Source of the DNA: Ailanthus altissimus
Taxonomy: Eukaryota; Streptophyta; Magnoliopsida; Sapindales; Simaroubaceae
NCBI GenBank assembly: GCA_946807835.1
Contig: OX327691.1
Location: 1,004,188-1,068,187, forward strand
Direction: 5' to 3'
DNA: 64,000 nucleotides
The notes beneath the pieces were generated by a model. The model was not told the DNA's origin. It searched no databases and saw nothing but the letters and a program-made list of their open reading frames with translations. The stretch's first letter is position 1. Every line of letters starts with the position of its first letter. Position numbers and translations under genes: made by a program. Below, in pieces: positions 1 to 11,589 of the stretch.

Positions 1-74
1 TAACCCTACGATTTCTCTATCATTTTATACAAAAATCTAGGTATCTACACTATTAATAGGGACCAGATATTATA
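1..74 (-). mobile_element. Start of the 3' LTR of Tekay-like element G (runs off the window)
   Basis: Read on the minus strand, this begins TATAATATCTGGTCCCTATT, a mutated form of the TGTAATATCC start shared by the LTRs at 28612, 32048, 49891, 52221 and 58889. It continues with the same family sequence (CCTAGATTT, then CGTAGGGTTA). It directly follows the polypurine-like tail of element G, so it is that element's 3' LTR. Only the first 74 bases are inside the window. Confidence 0.8.
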
Positions 75-104
75 GTTTCAACCATGCTAAAAAAATTTCA
101 TCCT
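75..104 (-). other. Polypurine-tract region of element G
   Basis: On the minus strand a purine-rich stretch containing GATGAAATTTTTTTAGC and GGTTGAAAC abuts the LTR start. The equivalent segment of element B, just before 49891, has the same layout. It would prime plus-strand synthesis. It is degenerate. Confidence 0.5.
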
Positions 105-109
105 CAAAA

Positions 110-1644
110 TTTAAACCATACCTGTCCCAAAGAGGTAGGCATGTTGTACTCACATATGATCTTCACGTTCCTACGTGGCTTCTTCTACTCCATGGTTCAT
201 CATAATACCTTCACCAAGGAAATGCTTTTATTACGAAGTACTTGCTTTTTCTGGTCTAGAATTTGCACAGGCTTTCTTCATAGGTCAAAGTCTCATTTAA
301 TTCTACTTATTGTTCCCTTAGGATGTGCAAAGGGTCTGCTATGTACTTGCAAAGCATGAAAATGTGAAACACGTTATAGATTCAGGCCAACTCTATCGGT
401 AATCGTAGACGATATACCTCACCCTCAACTATTTTGACTATTTCATATGGCCCAATGTATCGGGGACTTAACTTCCCTCGCTTCCCAAATCTTAATACTC
501 CTTTTCATGGTGATATCTTTAATAAGAATTTATCATCAACTTAGAACTCTAAGTCCCTTCTTCAATTATCTGCATAACTCTTCTGTTTATCGTTAGCTAT
601 TTTCAATCTATGTCTGATAATTTGAATCTTTTCTGAAGTAATCTGGACAATGTTTGGACCAATACATTTCTTTCACTAACTTTATCCCAGCAAACTGGAG
701 TTCTATACTTCCTTTCATATAACACTTCATATAGTGCCATCCCGATGCTGGCATGGTAGCTATTATTGTAAGTGAACTCCATCAATGGCAGGTGAGTATC
801 ATGGCTCCCCTTAAACTCTATAGCACATGCCCTAAGTATATCCTTAAGTATCTAAATCATCCGCTCAGACTGGCCATCCGTCTGTGGATGAAAGGCCGTA
901 CTGAAATTCAATTTATCGCCAAGAGCTTTCTGTAAGCTGGAGAAAAATCAAAAAGTGAATCGTAGATCTCTATCTGAGACTATGGATACTAGAGTGCAAT
1001 GAAATTGTACCACCTCATCTACGTACAACTGGACCAATTTGACTAGGGAATAATTACTTTTGATAGGTAGGAAATGGCCAATTTGTCTATCAACAATTAC
1101 CTATATTGCATCATTGCCTCTTTGGCCACGTGGAAGTCCTATCTCAAAATCCATTGTTATCCTCTCCCATTTTCACTCAGAGATTGGAAGGGGTTGTAAG
1201 AGCACTGTAGGTTTTTAGTGTTTACTTGCTGGCAAGTCAGGCATTTAGAGACAAATTCAGCTATATCTTTTCTTATGCTCTTCTACCAGTAGTGCTCTTT
1301 TAGGGTATGATATATTTTTATGCTCTCTGGATGCATAACATATGCAGAAGATTGAGCTTCTTCCATAATCTCTTTTCTCAACTCATTCACATTCGGTTCA
1401 CATAATCTCCTACCAAAGGTTACTGTAACATCCCTGGTTACTAAAAATTCTTTTCGTTGCCCAGACTTGATTTCACCAGTCAATTTAACTACATGTGGAT
1501 CTTGAGTCTGTAATTTTTGATCTAATCAACTAGTATCGAGTGGACCTGAAATATGGCTAATAGTGCACTCAAATCTGACAACTCCAATCTCACACCCAAA
1601 GACCTCAATTCTATTAGCATTAATAGATATGTGGCATTTAGGTG
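110..1644 (-). pseudogene. Integrase and chromodomain region of element G (broken)
   Basis: The minus strand encodes the end of a chromovirus pol. At 1483-1283 lies the stretch before the integrase zinc finger (LKEHYW, then a stop). At 785-603 are the end of the integrase core (MEFTYNNSYHASIGMALYEVLYERKYRTP) and the start of the C-terminal domain. Toward 110 the sequence gives the GPF-type and chromodomain-like end also seen in element B at 49600-49860. The function would be cDNA integration, with the chromodomain guiding insertion to marked chromatin. Several stops and frameshifts make it non-functional. The solo LTR at 1650 interrupts it upstream. Confidence 0.7.
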
Positions 1645-2620
1645 AGCTATGATGCGATATTTCTATATCATAAATTAAGTGCAAGTATACACTATCGTAT
1701 GTAAGTAATAAAGAGACTAATTAGTCGAATGTCGAACCCACAGGGATAATTTCTTCTTATTAACCAATTACTAAAATTATGTCTTTCTAATAATTATTCA
1801 GAAAAATAAAAATCCAAGAATGAATGTAGAAAATATAAAAGTAAAAACACAATGCAATGAGATTTAAAGATAGCAATGTAGAGAAAACCTAGGATTAATA
1901 TTATCCCTCAATATGTTTCTAATGATTAATCCTCTAATATTTAACTCACTTAGTCTTTATTATTGATCAAGACACTAATGTATTCACAAGCCTCTTCCAA
2001 GGTCATGCAAGTATACCCTAATTTACCAAATACCTATATTCCTATGGTACTTGTAATAAATTAAGATTCATTAAGATTAGGTCTTATTGATCATACATGC
2101 CAATTAGGTATATTCCTATCCTAAGTTGAAACTTGCATATGCAACATTGAATGTTACTCTACAATCATGCATCAAATTACCTAGGTCTAAATATATTGAT
2201 TCCTCTTCCAAGTTTATCAAAATATTACCAATTCATTCACCATATATTGGCCAGATATATTGAAGCATTAAACACAAGTAATTTAAATAATAAATGACTA
2301 AGTTTATTAAATACTAAAAGATATGGCAATTAAGCACACATATTGAGTTCAAATATTAACCCTAGAAAATAAGTTAGCTCATGGCTACAAGAGAACAGCA
2401 GTAAAAATAATTATAAATCATGATACAATTATTAGCAAACCGATATAGACGTCGAATTGCTCTTAATTGTGCTGCCTAAGAACTCTTGATGCCGAAGAAC
2501 GTCTTGTATCTCTCTCTAAAGTTGCTTCAATTAAGCTCCTATTGCTCTCCAAGACTCGTGCTCTGTATTCTTGGTGCTCTTGGGTCGTCTTGGATTCCTT
2601 CTTGAAGGTTGGGAACGAGT

Positions 2621-2632
2621 GGCTTTATATAG
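2621..2632 (-). promoter_or_regulatory. Candidate TATA box of the solo LTR at 1650-3062
   Basis: Minus-strand CTATATAAAGCC lies about 430 bp inside the LTR from its minus-strand start, a usual place for a retrotransposon promoter. The TATAAAA boxes of the related LTRs at 13547-13553 and 18666-18672 support this orientation. Confidence 0.55.
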
Positions 2633-2708
2633 GGATTGATATGAGCTTGAAAATCTCAATTCTCGTCGGACTAGGACTCGCACTACCGTTGGCGCGCTAT
2701 ACATATGT

Positions 2709-2894
2709 CGCTGGGGCGACGCGTGAAAAAGCTATTACCGCGGGAGCGGTGGGATCTCGGCGATGGGGCGCTACATAGTCGCTGGGGCGGTGGCTATATG
2801 CCGCTGGGGCGCTAGACGCGACTTAAGCAGGTCGTTTTTCTTATTTCGATCACTATTTTAGCGCTGGAGCGAAATCCCTTGTGGCGCTGGGGCG
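2709..2894. repeat. Cluster of the GC-rich 10-mer CGCTGGGGCG in the solo LTR
   Basis: The motif occurs exactly at 2709, 2780, 2802 and 2885, with one-base variants CGATGGGGCG at 2761 and CGCTGGAGCG at 2862: six copies in 186 bp of otherwise AT-rich sequence. In LTR orientation the cluster lies just upstream of the TATA box, in the presumed U3 region. Confidence 0.8.
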
Positions 2895-3067
2895 ATGGAC
2901 ACATACTTTGAAAACTTTGCATTTTAGTCCCTGTTTTCTTTAAATTTCGTTCAAGTCCCTATAAATAACAATAATGCATATAAATAGCCATCTATTCTCA
3001 TAAAATCATAAAATATCAATAATAAAAACATGAGAAAATATATGACAAATTTGCCCTTATCAAGCTA

Positions 3068-4434
3068 CTGAGTTGATAGGCTTCCTGCTGCGAGCATTTG
3101 CTACCACATTAGCTTTTCTAGGATGAAAGTCAATTGTGCACTCATAATCATTGATAAGCTCCAATCATTTTTTTTGCCTCATATTTAGCTCTTTCTGGGG
3201 GGAATAAGTACTGTAAGCTCTTGTGGTCTGTAAAAATTTTGCAGGGAACTCCATACAAGAAATGCCTCTAAATTTTTAGGGTAAAAACTACTGCCACTAG
3301 TTGTAGGTCATGTGTAGGATAATTCTGCTCATGCTTGTTCAATTGTCTGGAAACATAGGCTATTAATTTCTCTTTCTGCATCAGCACATAACCTAGACCC
3401 TGCTTGAAAGCATCAAATAGATTGTAAATCCATTTTTCCCTGACGGAAGTGTAAGCATTGGGGCTAAGGTCAACCTTCTCTTTAACTGATCAAAACTCTG
3501 CTTGCATGCCTCAAACCATACAAACTTCTATTCTTTTCGGGTCAGCCTAGTCAGAAGAGCAACTATCTTTAAAAATGCCTCTACGAACTTCCTATAGTAC
3601 TCAACCAAACCCTAAAAACTGCGAACCTCTATCACATTGTGGGTTGTCTCTAATTCACTATGGCTTTAATCTTCTGGGGATCTACGGATACCCTTTTTGC
3701 AGATTCTACATGTCTTAAAAATGTAACTCTATCTAGCCAGAATTAACATTTACTGAGTTTGGCGTATAACTGATGCTTCCTTAGAGTCTACAAAATAACC
3801 CTCAGATGTTCTGTGTGTTCCCCCTTACTTCCTGAATAAATTAGTATATCATTAATGAGCACTACTACAAACTAATCCAAAAAGAGCCTAAAACTTTAGT
3901 TCACAAGATCCATAAAAGCAGTTGGGGCATTAGTCAGCCTAAAAGGCATGACTAAAAATTCATAATGCCCATATCAAGTTCTAAAGGCAGTCTTGGAAAC
4001 ATCTCCTCCTGAATTTTTAATTGATGATAGCCTGACCTCAGATCTATCTTAGAAAATACTCTGGCCTCCAGTAATTGATCAAACAGATCATTAATTCTCA
4101 GAATTAGATATTGATTACGTACTGTTACTTTATTCAGTTCCCTATAATCAATGCACAATCTCATACTTCTGTCTTTCTTCTTTACAAATAAGACCGGTGC
4201 TCCCTAAAGAGATGTACTTGGCCGGATGAAACCTTTATTCACCAACTCTTCGATTTGAACCTTCAATTCTTTTAATTTTGAAGGAGTCATTATGTAGGGT
4301 GTTTTTGAAATTGGTTTCGTTCTAGGGGCTAATTCTATCCGAAACTCTACTTCCTTATCTGGAGGTAACCCCGAAAGATCATCTGGGAATACATCCAAAA
4401 ATTCTTTAACCACTAAAATATCCTCCAATTTCAT
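3068..4434 (-). pseudogene. Reverse transcriptase and RNase H of element G (broken)
   Basis: Minus-strand frames give the start of RT at 4434-4204 ([32 protein letters not shown]), then [18 protein letters not shown] and [15 protein letters not shown] at 4164-3952. The active-site segment near 3850 reads LINDILIYS, where the first catalytic Asp of the usual I-D-D is Asn (codon within 3848-3856). RNase H remnants continue to about 3070, ending beside the solo LTR. The role would be copying element RNA into cDNA. Stops, shifts and the lost Asp make it inactive. Confidence 0.8.
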
Positions 4435-4435
4435 T

Positions 4436-4960
4436 CTACCATCTCCTACTTATATTGTATAGACTAGATACCCCTGACATGACTTTCAGAGCATCTTTCT
4501 TGCACTCATTACGGACACTATACTGGCGAAAAGTATTTTTTGTACCCACAGAAAATAACTTCAGATTCCTCTGACTTACACAATCTGACTTCTTTTCGAA
4601 ACCAATCCACAGTGGCCCGATATTTGGCAAACCAAGTTATCCCTAAAATCACATCAAATTCACTGATGGCCAGCAAAATTAAATCTGCCAAAAATTCTTA
4701 GCCTCCTATACTTATTTTACTATCCCTATACATCTTTTCTGCTACAATGTAGTCTCCTATAAGCAGAGACATTGCCACGCTATAATATAATAGTTATACT
4801 AGCATTTACAGCAAACCTTATAGAAATAAAAGAGTGGGTAGCTCCCAGATCTATTAGTATATATGCATCTCGATCAGAACTGACATCATACGTGTCATAA
4901 TTTTTGGCCCATATCTGCCTCCTACTGGGTCACTGCAAATACCTTAGCCTGAGCATGAGG
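4436..4960 (-). pseudogene. Aspartic protease region of element G (broken)
   Basis: On the minus strand the sequence after gag encodes a retropepsin-like stretch with a DLGATHSFIS-type site: the reading near 4860-4830 gives LGATHSFISIRFA, with the preceding residues obscured by a stop. It continues into a linker (AISEFDVILGITWFAKY) at 4690-4600 leading to RT. The same order and wording occur in element B at 46446-46930. It would cleave the Gag-Pol polyprotein. Internal stops show decay. Confidence 0.65.
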
Positions 4961-5960
4961 TCTGCCTTGCTGCCCTCTAGATGACCCACCTCGACCAGCT
5001 CCCCTACTAGGCTGGCCTGAACCGTTGGGCCCTCTGAATTGGGAATCACCTCTACTATGTCCTCTGCCACCACTGGTTTGTCCCGAAGCTAGTGGCCTAT
5101 TTTCTTACTTATTACTAGCTCCAATGTTCGGACAATCTCTCATATAGTGGCCCTCCTGACCACACTTATAGCAATGTATAGTCCTCTTCTTACAATCCCC
5201 ATGATGAGCCTTTTCACATTTGTTACACACTGAAAAATCCTTCCAACTCTCTTTAGTACTATGAGATTCGAATGATGGTTGCCTGATGAAAGCTTGACTT
5301 GATTAAGTTCCTTAACTTAGTTTTTGACTGATGGACCATATAGATCTCTCATCTGTTCTCTCAGATTTACTAGGTCCTCCCCGAGAACCACCTAACCAGC
5401 CTCTTTTTTATCCCTATTGTTTCGGCTTAGGAATGACTGCCATACTTCTTTCAACTCAAGTTATAGCTTTCACCAATGCTCCATACTGAGTGTGAGCTAC
5501 TGATACTACGTAGGCCTTGATTTGAGGATTAAGGCCCACTGCAAACCAATTAGCCTTTTGTTCCTCATTATCAGCTATGAAGGGAACGATATGGATGAAC
5601 TCTGAAAACTTCTTTCCATACTCTGCCACAGAGAAAGAACCCTGTTCTATCTTGAAAAATCCTCTATCTTTGCGTCTTTATAACTCTTGATGTAGAACTT
5701 ATCCAGAAATTCTCTTTTGAAAAGTGCCCAAGACATCCCCTCAGGATTCTACCTCTGTAGAGCCTTCCACCAATCCTTCGCCTTCTCCTTTAATAGAAAT
5801 GCTGAATATGAAACCATTTGTTCTTTGGAATAACCCATAACTTGAAAATTTTCTTCATTGTTCTTTAACCAGGTATCTTAGAACCCCATATAGTCCTGGG
5901 TTCAAGCCTCAAAAAGGCGAAAGAAATGAGGGGGACTTTAATATTCCTATGAGTAGTAGT
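4961..5960 (-). pseudogene. gag of element G with tandem zinc knuckles (truncated)
   Basis: The minus strand encodes a Tekay-like gag: a capsid core segment near 5880-5640 (MVSYSAFLLKEKAKDWWKAL), a Gly/Arg/Gln-rich tail, and at about 5235-5130 two zinc knuckles, CNKCEKAHHGDC and CYKCGQEGHYMRDC. Both knuckles keep their metal ligands, unlike the copy in element B. Gag would form the virus-like particle and bind element RNA. The N-terminus, leader and 5' LTR are missing beyond about 5960, and stops interrupt the frame. Confidence 0.7.
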
Positions 5961-7079
5961 ACTCCTAGCTAGAAAGATGAGAGATGGCCCATAATTAAGT
6001 ACATTAATTAGTTGATAGTTATTGTTAACTAATTAAATAATGATACATGGTGCATAGTGAGCTTTTGGTTAAGTTTACTCAAGTGTGTGGTTAGGTGAGG
6101 CCCACTTTACGTTAACTTAGCAACCAAGTAAAGGTTTAAGAGTAATTTCACATATTTAATTATTTAATTAATAAATATGAGATATTTATTCATTTAATCA
6201 TTAAATAATCAATAACTTAACTTTGGTTAAATAGTTAACTAAGGTTAAGTTAATTAAATATTTAATTAATGTTTACTTTTTTAGAAAAGTAAATTAACCT
6301 AACTATAGTTAATAGTTAACTTTAATTAGGTTAAATAAATATTTAAATATTCACTACTTGTTGGACAAGTTTATTAACTTAACTAGAGTTAAGAGTTAAT
6401 TTTAGTTAGGCTAGACTAAATCTAAGTTTAAGAGTTAACTATGGTTTAGTTTAATTAATTGTTAATTGTATATATGTGATTAAATAAAACATAACTAAGG
6501 AGTTAATGTCTTTTAGGTGGTCGGCCATTAGAGAAGAAAAAGAAAAAGGAAATTGTTTCTTTATTTCCTGAATTCAGGTGTTGAATGCATTGTTCATCAT
6601 CTTCTCCAATATATTTGGCCATTAAAAAGCATTACAAATTTGTTTTATTGATCAAGAGTTGATCAAAGGTAAAACAAATAAATTAGTGTTTTAGTGTTAA
6701 ACCCCCTATTAGATTCAAAGCTATTGTTCTAGATAATCAAGCCCGCCGCAGTTGATTGCTAGAATTATCAACTAGTAATACTTTAGGCGGACTCAAGTAG
6801 CTCTTTAATCCAAATGCTACATAGGTAAAAATTCTTAATCCTTTATTAATGAGATTAAAATGTTTAAATTGTGTTCATTACTAACTTTTATACTTCCATT
6901 GTGTATATGTATGTATTTGATGCACATATATATATATAATGGACACAAATCATACATGCATACACCTGGTTTAATCGACACTAACAATTGCTTCTATGTA
7001 ATGGATCCAGAAGCGTCCGATTATAGCATTATAGGCATTGAGTGCTTGGACCATCAAGTAGTCAACTTTTAACCTTTTC
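5961..7079. other. AT-rich sequence with no identifiable gene
   Basis: Positions 5990-6480 are low-complexity A/T sequence dominated by variants of GTTAACT and TTAAGAGTTAA. Positions 6500-7079 are more complex and may be LTR remnants (the 6720-6830 segment resembles a retroelement boundary), but I found no paired repeat or target duplication. The short frame at 6860-7072 has no recognisable domain and I do not call it a gene. Confidence 0.5.
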
Positions 7080-9297
7080 TCATCTACGATTATTGGTAGA
7101 GTTATAACTCATTTTACTTAGACCTTTGCTTCTTCGAAGGCTACCAACTCAGTGTCATACTACCTCAAATCTTCAATCTTTAGTTTAAGTCTTTGTAAGG
7201 CTTCTTAGTACAGAATGTTTGCACTGCTTCTGCCGTCGATAAGGATTGTCCTTACAAAGGTCTCATTGATGTTGAGACTAACCACAAGCAGATCAAGATG
7301 GGGTATGGCAAGGCTAGTCAGATCTTTCATTGAGAATTTGATTTCCCCTAGGTCTTGATTGATGGCCTGTGAGATAGAGATTTCAGCGACTAAATAACAC
7401 TGGATTTTTAAGGCCTTCTGATCAAGGGGTCTCCACTCTCCTTTAGTTCTAGATCTTTTGAGAGGTCTTCCATGCACTACCTTGACATGGAGTAGTTAAT
7501 CAGCTGCTTGGATACTGCCACTTCAATTGATTCTTCTACTTTTTGTAGCCTTTCAAACGCTAGGATTGAGGACTCATCTACCTTCTCTTCCAGTGGAGCA
7601 ATCTTAGGTGCATTGTCCCAGTCAAGCACAAAACCAAATGAAAATTAGTTTTTTGGCATCCTCTATATGGTTTTGGCTTTCAATAACCTTTGCTGATTCT
7701 GGTGTTGTGATAGTGTTCCCTTTGTATTCTTTTAATCGACCTTTACCCATCAATTGATGAATTTGGAATCGTATGGCTCTATGGTTCTAAATAATGTGGC
7801 CATAATCTTCATAAATGTACAATGCTTTGTTTAGTCCCTCTTCTCCATGAGGCTCCATATTGGTGTTAGTGTCCAGAATATTCAGGTGCCCTTCAGGTTT
7901 GCGCATATTTGCTCAACATAGGTGTTTATTGGGATAAGAGTTTCTGTTAGCCATTGTGGCCTCTTGTCAGCTCCTCTATTTCCCTAAGGTCCGAGATAAT
8001 TCCTTTATTCTGGGTTCACCTCATGTTTTGGCTTTAAGGTTGATTTCTCAGTTCTCTTTATTATAATTACAGAGGTTTCTTTTAAAACAAATTCGATTTC
8101 TTCCTCCCTAATCCATTGCATGGATTTCTAGTTAATTAATTTGAAAGATGTGAAGTTCTTATAAATTAGATACTTATAGTAAGGAGTAAAAGATTTGATA
8201 GCCATATTGGAGGCTTGCGCCACTATCTTCGATTTATAGCTTCTTATCTCACTTAATTCTTTATTGACATGGCAAAGGAAGCTTTGAAGGGATTCAGTGT
8301 CATTTTGCCTCATCAAGAACAAATCTAATATGGTCTTCTTGCTATTTTGGTTTCGTAAATATTATTTGATGAATCACATAGTCAACCCTTCGAATGAAGA
8401 GATGGAATTTGACTTCAGACTTTAGAACCAGATCTAAGCAGGTTCCATCAAACCTAAGAGAAATACTATACACTTCAATGCTTTATTATAGTCATGCATT
8501 ATCATCCTGGAGTTAAAGTGAAAGATGTGCTCTCTTAGGTAGCCAATTTCATCAAACAGGTGAAAACTGAGGATGTTGAACTTCTTTGGCTTCTAGGTGA
8601 GCTTATTACCATCAGTGAAAGGATCCTAGTTTACCATTTTTTCCATTATAGAGGTATTGTCTATTTGTTCTGCTTTGTTTTTCCTAGCGTGCATAATCTC
8701 TACTTCTCTCAAGGTAAAGGCTCTCATGTCTACCTTTTCTTTAACGCTTGTGAGTTTCAAATTAGGTTCCTGGTCATCAACGATGTTCAATCCTGCCTTC
8801 TTGGGAACCCTCTTAGAGGTTTAAGTCATAGTGGGAGAAGTATATAGGTTGGCTGGGAGCTGTACCAGCTCTTCTTCTTAGTTGCCTTCGTCTCTATCCC
8901 TTTGCAATGTCATTATTCTACTCGGAGCTCTATATTTTCATTCCGATAACCCTCGATTTTCTAGATTAGTTTTTTTTAAAAAAGAGATTACTCCAAGAGT
9001 GAGTTCATTACTAAGGGCGATAAGTTCTTGGGTAAGGAATCCCTCGAATAGATTTCCAGTGCTAGTAAGGCTGCTCAGTTGTGAAGTCATAGCTGTTCTA
9101 GTAAGAAATTTTGGTAGTTTTAAAGTGTTTGAATAAGAAAGCTTTGTCCTCTCCACAGACGGTGTCACTGAAATTTTCAATTTTAGGAACCTCGAGAATT
9201 CACTTTCGCGCCCCTGAATCTTTAAAATATTTCCAAGATTGTTCTGCCTTCTATGTTTAAAAGGTTCCAAGAACGTGTCCAAGCCGTCCTCATGCAA
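7080..9297 (-). pseudogene. Tat/Ogre-like gag and protease relic (element H)
   Basis: Minus-strand frames resemble plant Tat/Ogre polyproteins. At 7477-7205 the frame reads HLDLLVVSLNINETFVRTILIDGRSSANILY, close to the protease start of that lineage (usually V-D-G-S-S-A-D), with the catalytic region altered. At 8322-8128 a gag capsid segment, MRQNDTESLQSFLCHVNKELSEI, fits the lineage's core. The frame at 9297-8938 is open for 119 codons and may be the gag N-terminus, but I do not recognise it. No RT or integrase follows to the left, so the element is truncated. Lineage is from recalled family features. Confidence 0.55.
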
Positions 9298-10096
9298 GAA
9301 AAAAAAATACTCCGACGATCAAGTCAATAACAATAAGAGAAATTGAGTGTGGTGTGTGGGAATGTTTATCAAGCAAGCAAGAGGTTGCTATTTTTTGTGT
9401 GTAGGTGTTCTCAGAGATTACTCAAAGATTTTAAGAGTGCTTATAGGGTTCTTTGCTATGCTTTTTTTTTTTTATGATCTTATATTCTAAATTTGGTGTA
9501 CTCTATATAGTGTGCAAAGTTCAATCTATTTTAGGATTGAAGTGACACAATCACTTGTTCAATGAATTACGTTCTTCCTTAAAAAAGTTCAATCAGGACT
9601 CTTTTTTACATGATAAGACTAATTAATTATAAGATAAAAAATGATTGAAAAAAATTAAAATCATAATCAACTATGTGAGAAAATTTATCTGATAATCATC
9701 TTAATCAATCATGTGATAAAGATAATCTAAAAAAGAATAATCATAATCATAGTCAGATAAAGGTTAATTGATAAGAGATATTCATAGAGGAAATAAAATT
9801 CAAACCTAGCTCAAGTTTCCTGTGCATTTTCTGCTGGAAAATGTGAGGAAAGCTTGAGTTCGAATGAAATTTCTTCTCAATACTTGGGTTTGAACTCTTC
9901 TTCTTTGAAGGGCTTTTAGATAATTATAGCTTTAGTGTGCTCTCATCTTGGTTTAACAGTCTGCTGGCCTAGTGTCAGTTTCGGGGCTTTGGTTTTGGGC
10001 TTTTGGCCAAGTTTTCTTTTTCCTTTTTTAAATGACTCTTTTAATTAGACTTACGGTCATGTTGGGCTGTAACTAGTTATCAGTCCAACATAGCCT
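9298..10096 (-). mobile_element. Probable leader and 5' LTR of element H (edges uncertain)
   Basis: This non-coding block lies upstream of the H gag on the minus strand. It has a minus-strand TATA-like CACTATATAGAG (near 9502-9513) and a GACTTGATCGTCGGAG stretch near 9325 of a kind I associate with plant Tat leaders. A candidate LTR start is TGTTGGACTG at 10090. No second LTR or target duplication was found, so the limits are a guess. Confidence 0.35.
10060..10090. repeat. Short inverted repeat, TGTTGGRCTG...CTAG arms
   Basis: The left arm TGTTGGGCTGTAACTAG mirrors the right arm (CTAGTTATCAGTCCAACA) with one mismatch and one extra base. The arms share the central CTAG, so a near-perfect hairpin is possible. 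It may mark an LTR edge. Confidence 0.6.
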
Positions 10097-11560
10097 AATT
10101 AGCTTCATTGATTTCAAACCTACAAAATGATAATAAAGCATATTAAAAACTTAAAATTCACATTTAAAATGAACAAATGCTAAGCTTAAGGCAGCGAAAA
10201 TAATAAGTATAAAACATGCCCACTAAATTTCTACAAACCTAATAATTTGGTTATCCTTGAGCAAAGAGAAAGAAAACTTAAAAACTAAAATCTATAAAAA
10301 CAACAATACGGATTGATTGATACTTAATAATATGTCTCAAAAATTGTATATAGTCTATAACTCATGAAAAATTCTAGATACCACAAAAGTTATAATGCTA
10401 ATCCATTCACTAGCCTTACCCTATATGTGATTCACTTGGGGTGTGTGTATAAGTTATTCTCATTAGTCATTCACACTCAGATTAGTGTATACACATAAGA
10501 ATGCAAAAGATTTATCTCAAAAAGAATTCTTATTTACATTTCATATGCTTGCTTTCCATACCACTCTCCACTAATCAGATGCACATATGATCAAGGATTA
10601 AATAAGTCTTTATATAGCTTATCATGTATATCTAGGGTGAAGGTAGGAAAAAATACATAAATATAGACTTAATTCACACCATAAACACATTTTTGTTCTT
10701 GGATCATCCATACCTTTCATTAAAATTTTCAAAATACCCCTCAAATTTATTTCACACTTCTTTTGTCTACTTTATTGTCTAATCTTTTATCTTTTTTTCT
10801 AAGCTAGGGGTATAGTACACTTTATTCAAATTTTATTCTTCTTTTTCTTAAGTGAACATTTCAAGCTACTATACCCCTAAACTAAGTTTTCACAACTCTT
10901 TTTAAACAATCAAATCCTACAATCACTTTTCATTCCACTCATTCTTCTCATAAGCTCAATACTCTCTATAACCCTCTAACAAGATCATTATGCTTATGAT
11001 GTGAAAGGTGTTATGAAGAAAAAATTATTCAAAGGCTAAAGTATGGATGTGGTTAACAAAGAAAACTAGTCATCAGGCTCAAAGTGGGTAACTAGGGATA
11101 AAAATATATAAAGATAGGCTTGAAAAGCTCGAACTGTCCAAACATAGCCTAAATTAATTTCCTTAATCATGTGCAACTAAGGATTTCGCCTAGAGTGGTA
11201 ATCAAACAAGTTCTAAAATATGTGAGACTCTATATGTCCTTTTTATGTATAAAATTTCTCTGAGTAACAAATAAACTAAATAATCATAACTTATGTGCTC
11301 CATGTATTCAAAGAATCACAAATAAGAAAAAACTTGATGCAAGAATTAAACATAAAAATAATTGTAATATCTATTATTTCCCAAAAATTATTTCAATCAC
11401 AATCAAGTTCTTATCATTGACAAGTAAACATCATACTAAACCCAAAACTAACAATTAACTACAAATAAAAATTAACATGCAAAACCAAAAATAGAAAAAC
11501 AAAATGCAAAATAGATAAGAAAGCAAGCAAAAAATTAACATAAAAAAGTGTCCCTCTTTA
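10097..11560 (-). mobile_element. 3' non-coding region of Athila-like element Y
   Basis: This is the minus-strand continuation of element Y past its integrase end. The stretch carries long T/A-rich and Y-rich tracts and no open frame of note. An LTR start may lie near 10180-10220, but no copy for pairing is present. I found no protein gene here. Confidence 0.45.
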
Positions 11561-11589
11561 TCCCCTCAAACTTAAGATTGATATTGTCC
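11561..11589 (-). other. Polypurine-like motif of element Y
   Basis: The minus strand reads GGACAATATCAATC, then TTAAGTTTGAGGGGA. The same design (GGACAATG...GGTTTGGGGGGAGA) lies after pol in the Athila element at 42761-42790 and directly abuts the LTR in element Z at 16658-16675. It is a candidate internal plus-strand primer. Confidence 0.5.

Larger units (their letters stand above)
1650..3062 (-). mobile_element. Solo LTR (Athila/Tat-like) inserted in element G
   Basis: The 1413-bp unit begins TGATGCGATA and ends CCCTTATCA, flanked by an exact AGCTA duplication (1645-1649 and 3063-3067). Pol sequence of element G resumes on both sides. Read on the minus strand, the LTR starts TGATAAGGGC and ends with a CCTGTGGGTTCGAC block and then ...CATCA. 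A similar TGGGATCGAC block lies near the 3' end of the Athila LTRs here, so minus is the likely direction. It is related to the LTRs of element Z (12581-19072). No internal domains or second LTR are present, hence a solo LTR formed by recombination. Confidence 0.85.
75..5960 (-). mobile_element. Element G: truncated minus-strand Ty3/gypsy chromovirus, Tekay-like
   Basis: On the minus strand the order is gag with two zinc knuckles (about 5960-4960), protease (4960-4436), reverse transcriptase and RNase H (4434-3068), integrase and chromodomain (1644-110), then a purine-rich tail and the 3' LTR. This is the Tekay/Del order, and its sequence is close to element B at 28612-52180. The body is split by the solo LTR at 1650-3062. 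No 5' LTR or primer site is visible to the right of about 5960, so the 5' end has been lost. The frames carry many stops and shifts. Lineage is assigned from recalled family motifs; the gypsy assignment is safe. Confidence 0.8.

Noticed and set aside
2467..2778. A 103-codon plus-strand frame in the solo LTR
   Set aside because: Antisense to LTR direction and includes the GC motif array. No domain.
6860..7072. A 70-codon plus-strand frame starting MFKLCSLLTFILPLCICMYL
   Set aside because: It looks like a signal peptide but comes from low-complexity AT-rich DNA with a TA repeat. No gene context.
8560..9136. Plus-strand frames of 84-95 codons
   Set aside because: Antisense to the minus-strand gag relic of element H. 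No motif supports them.
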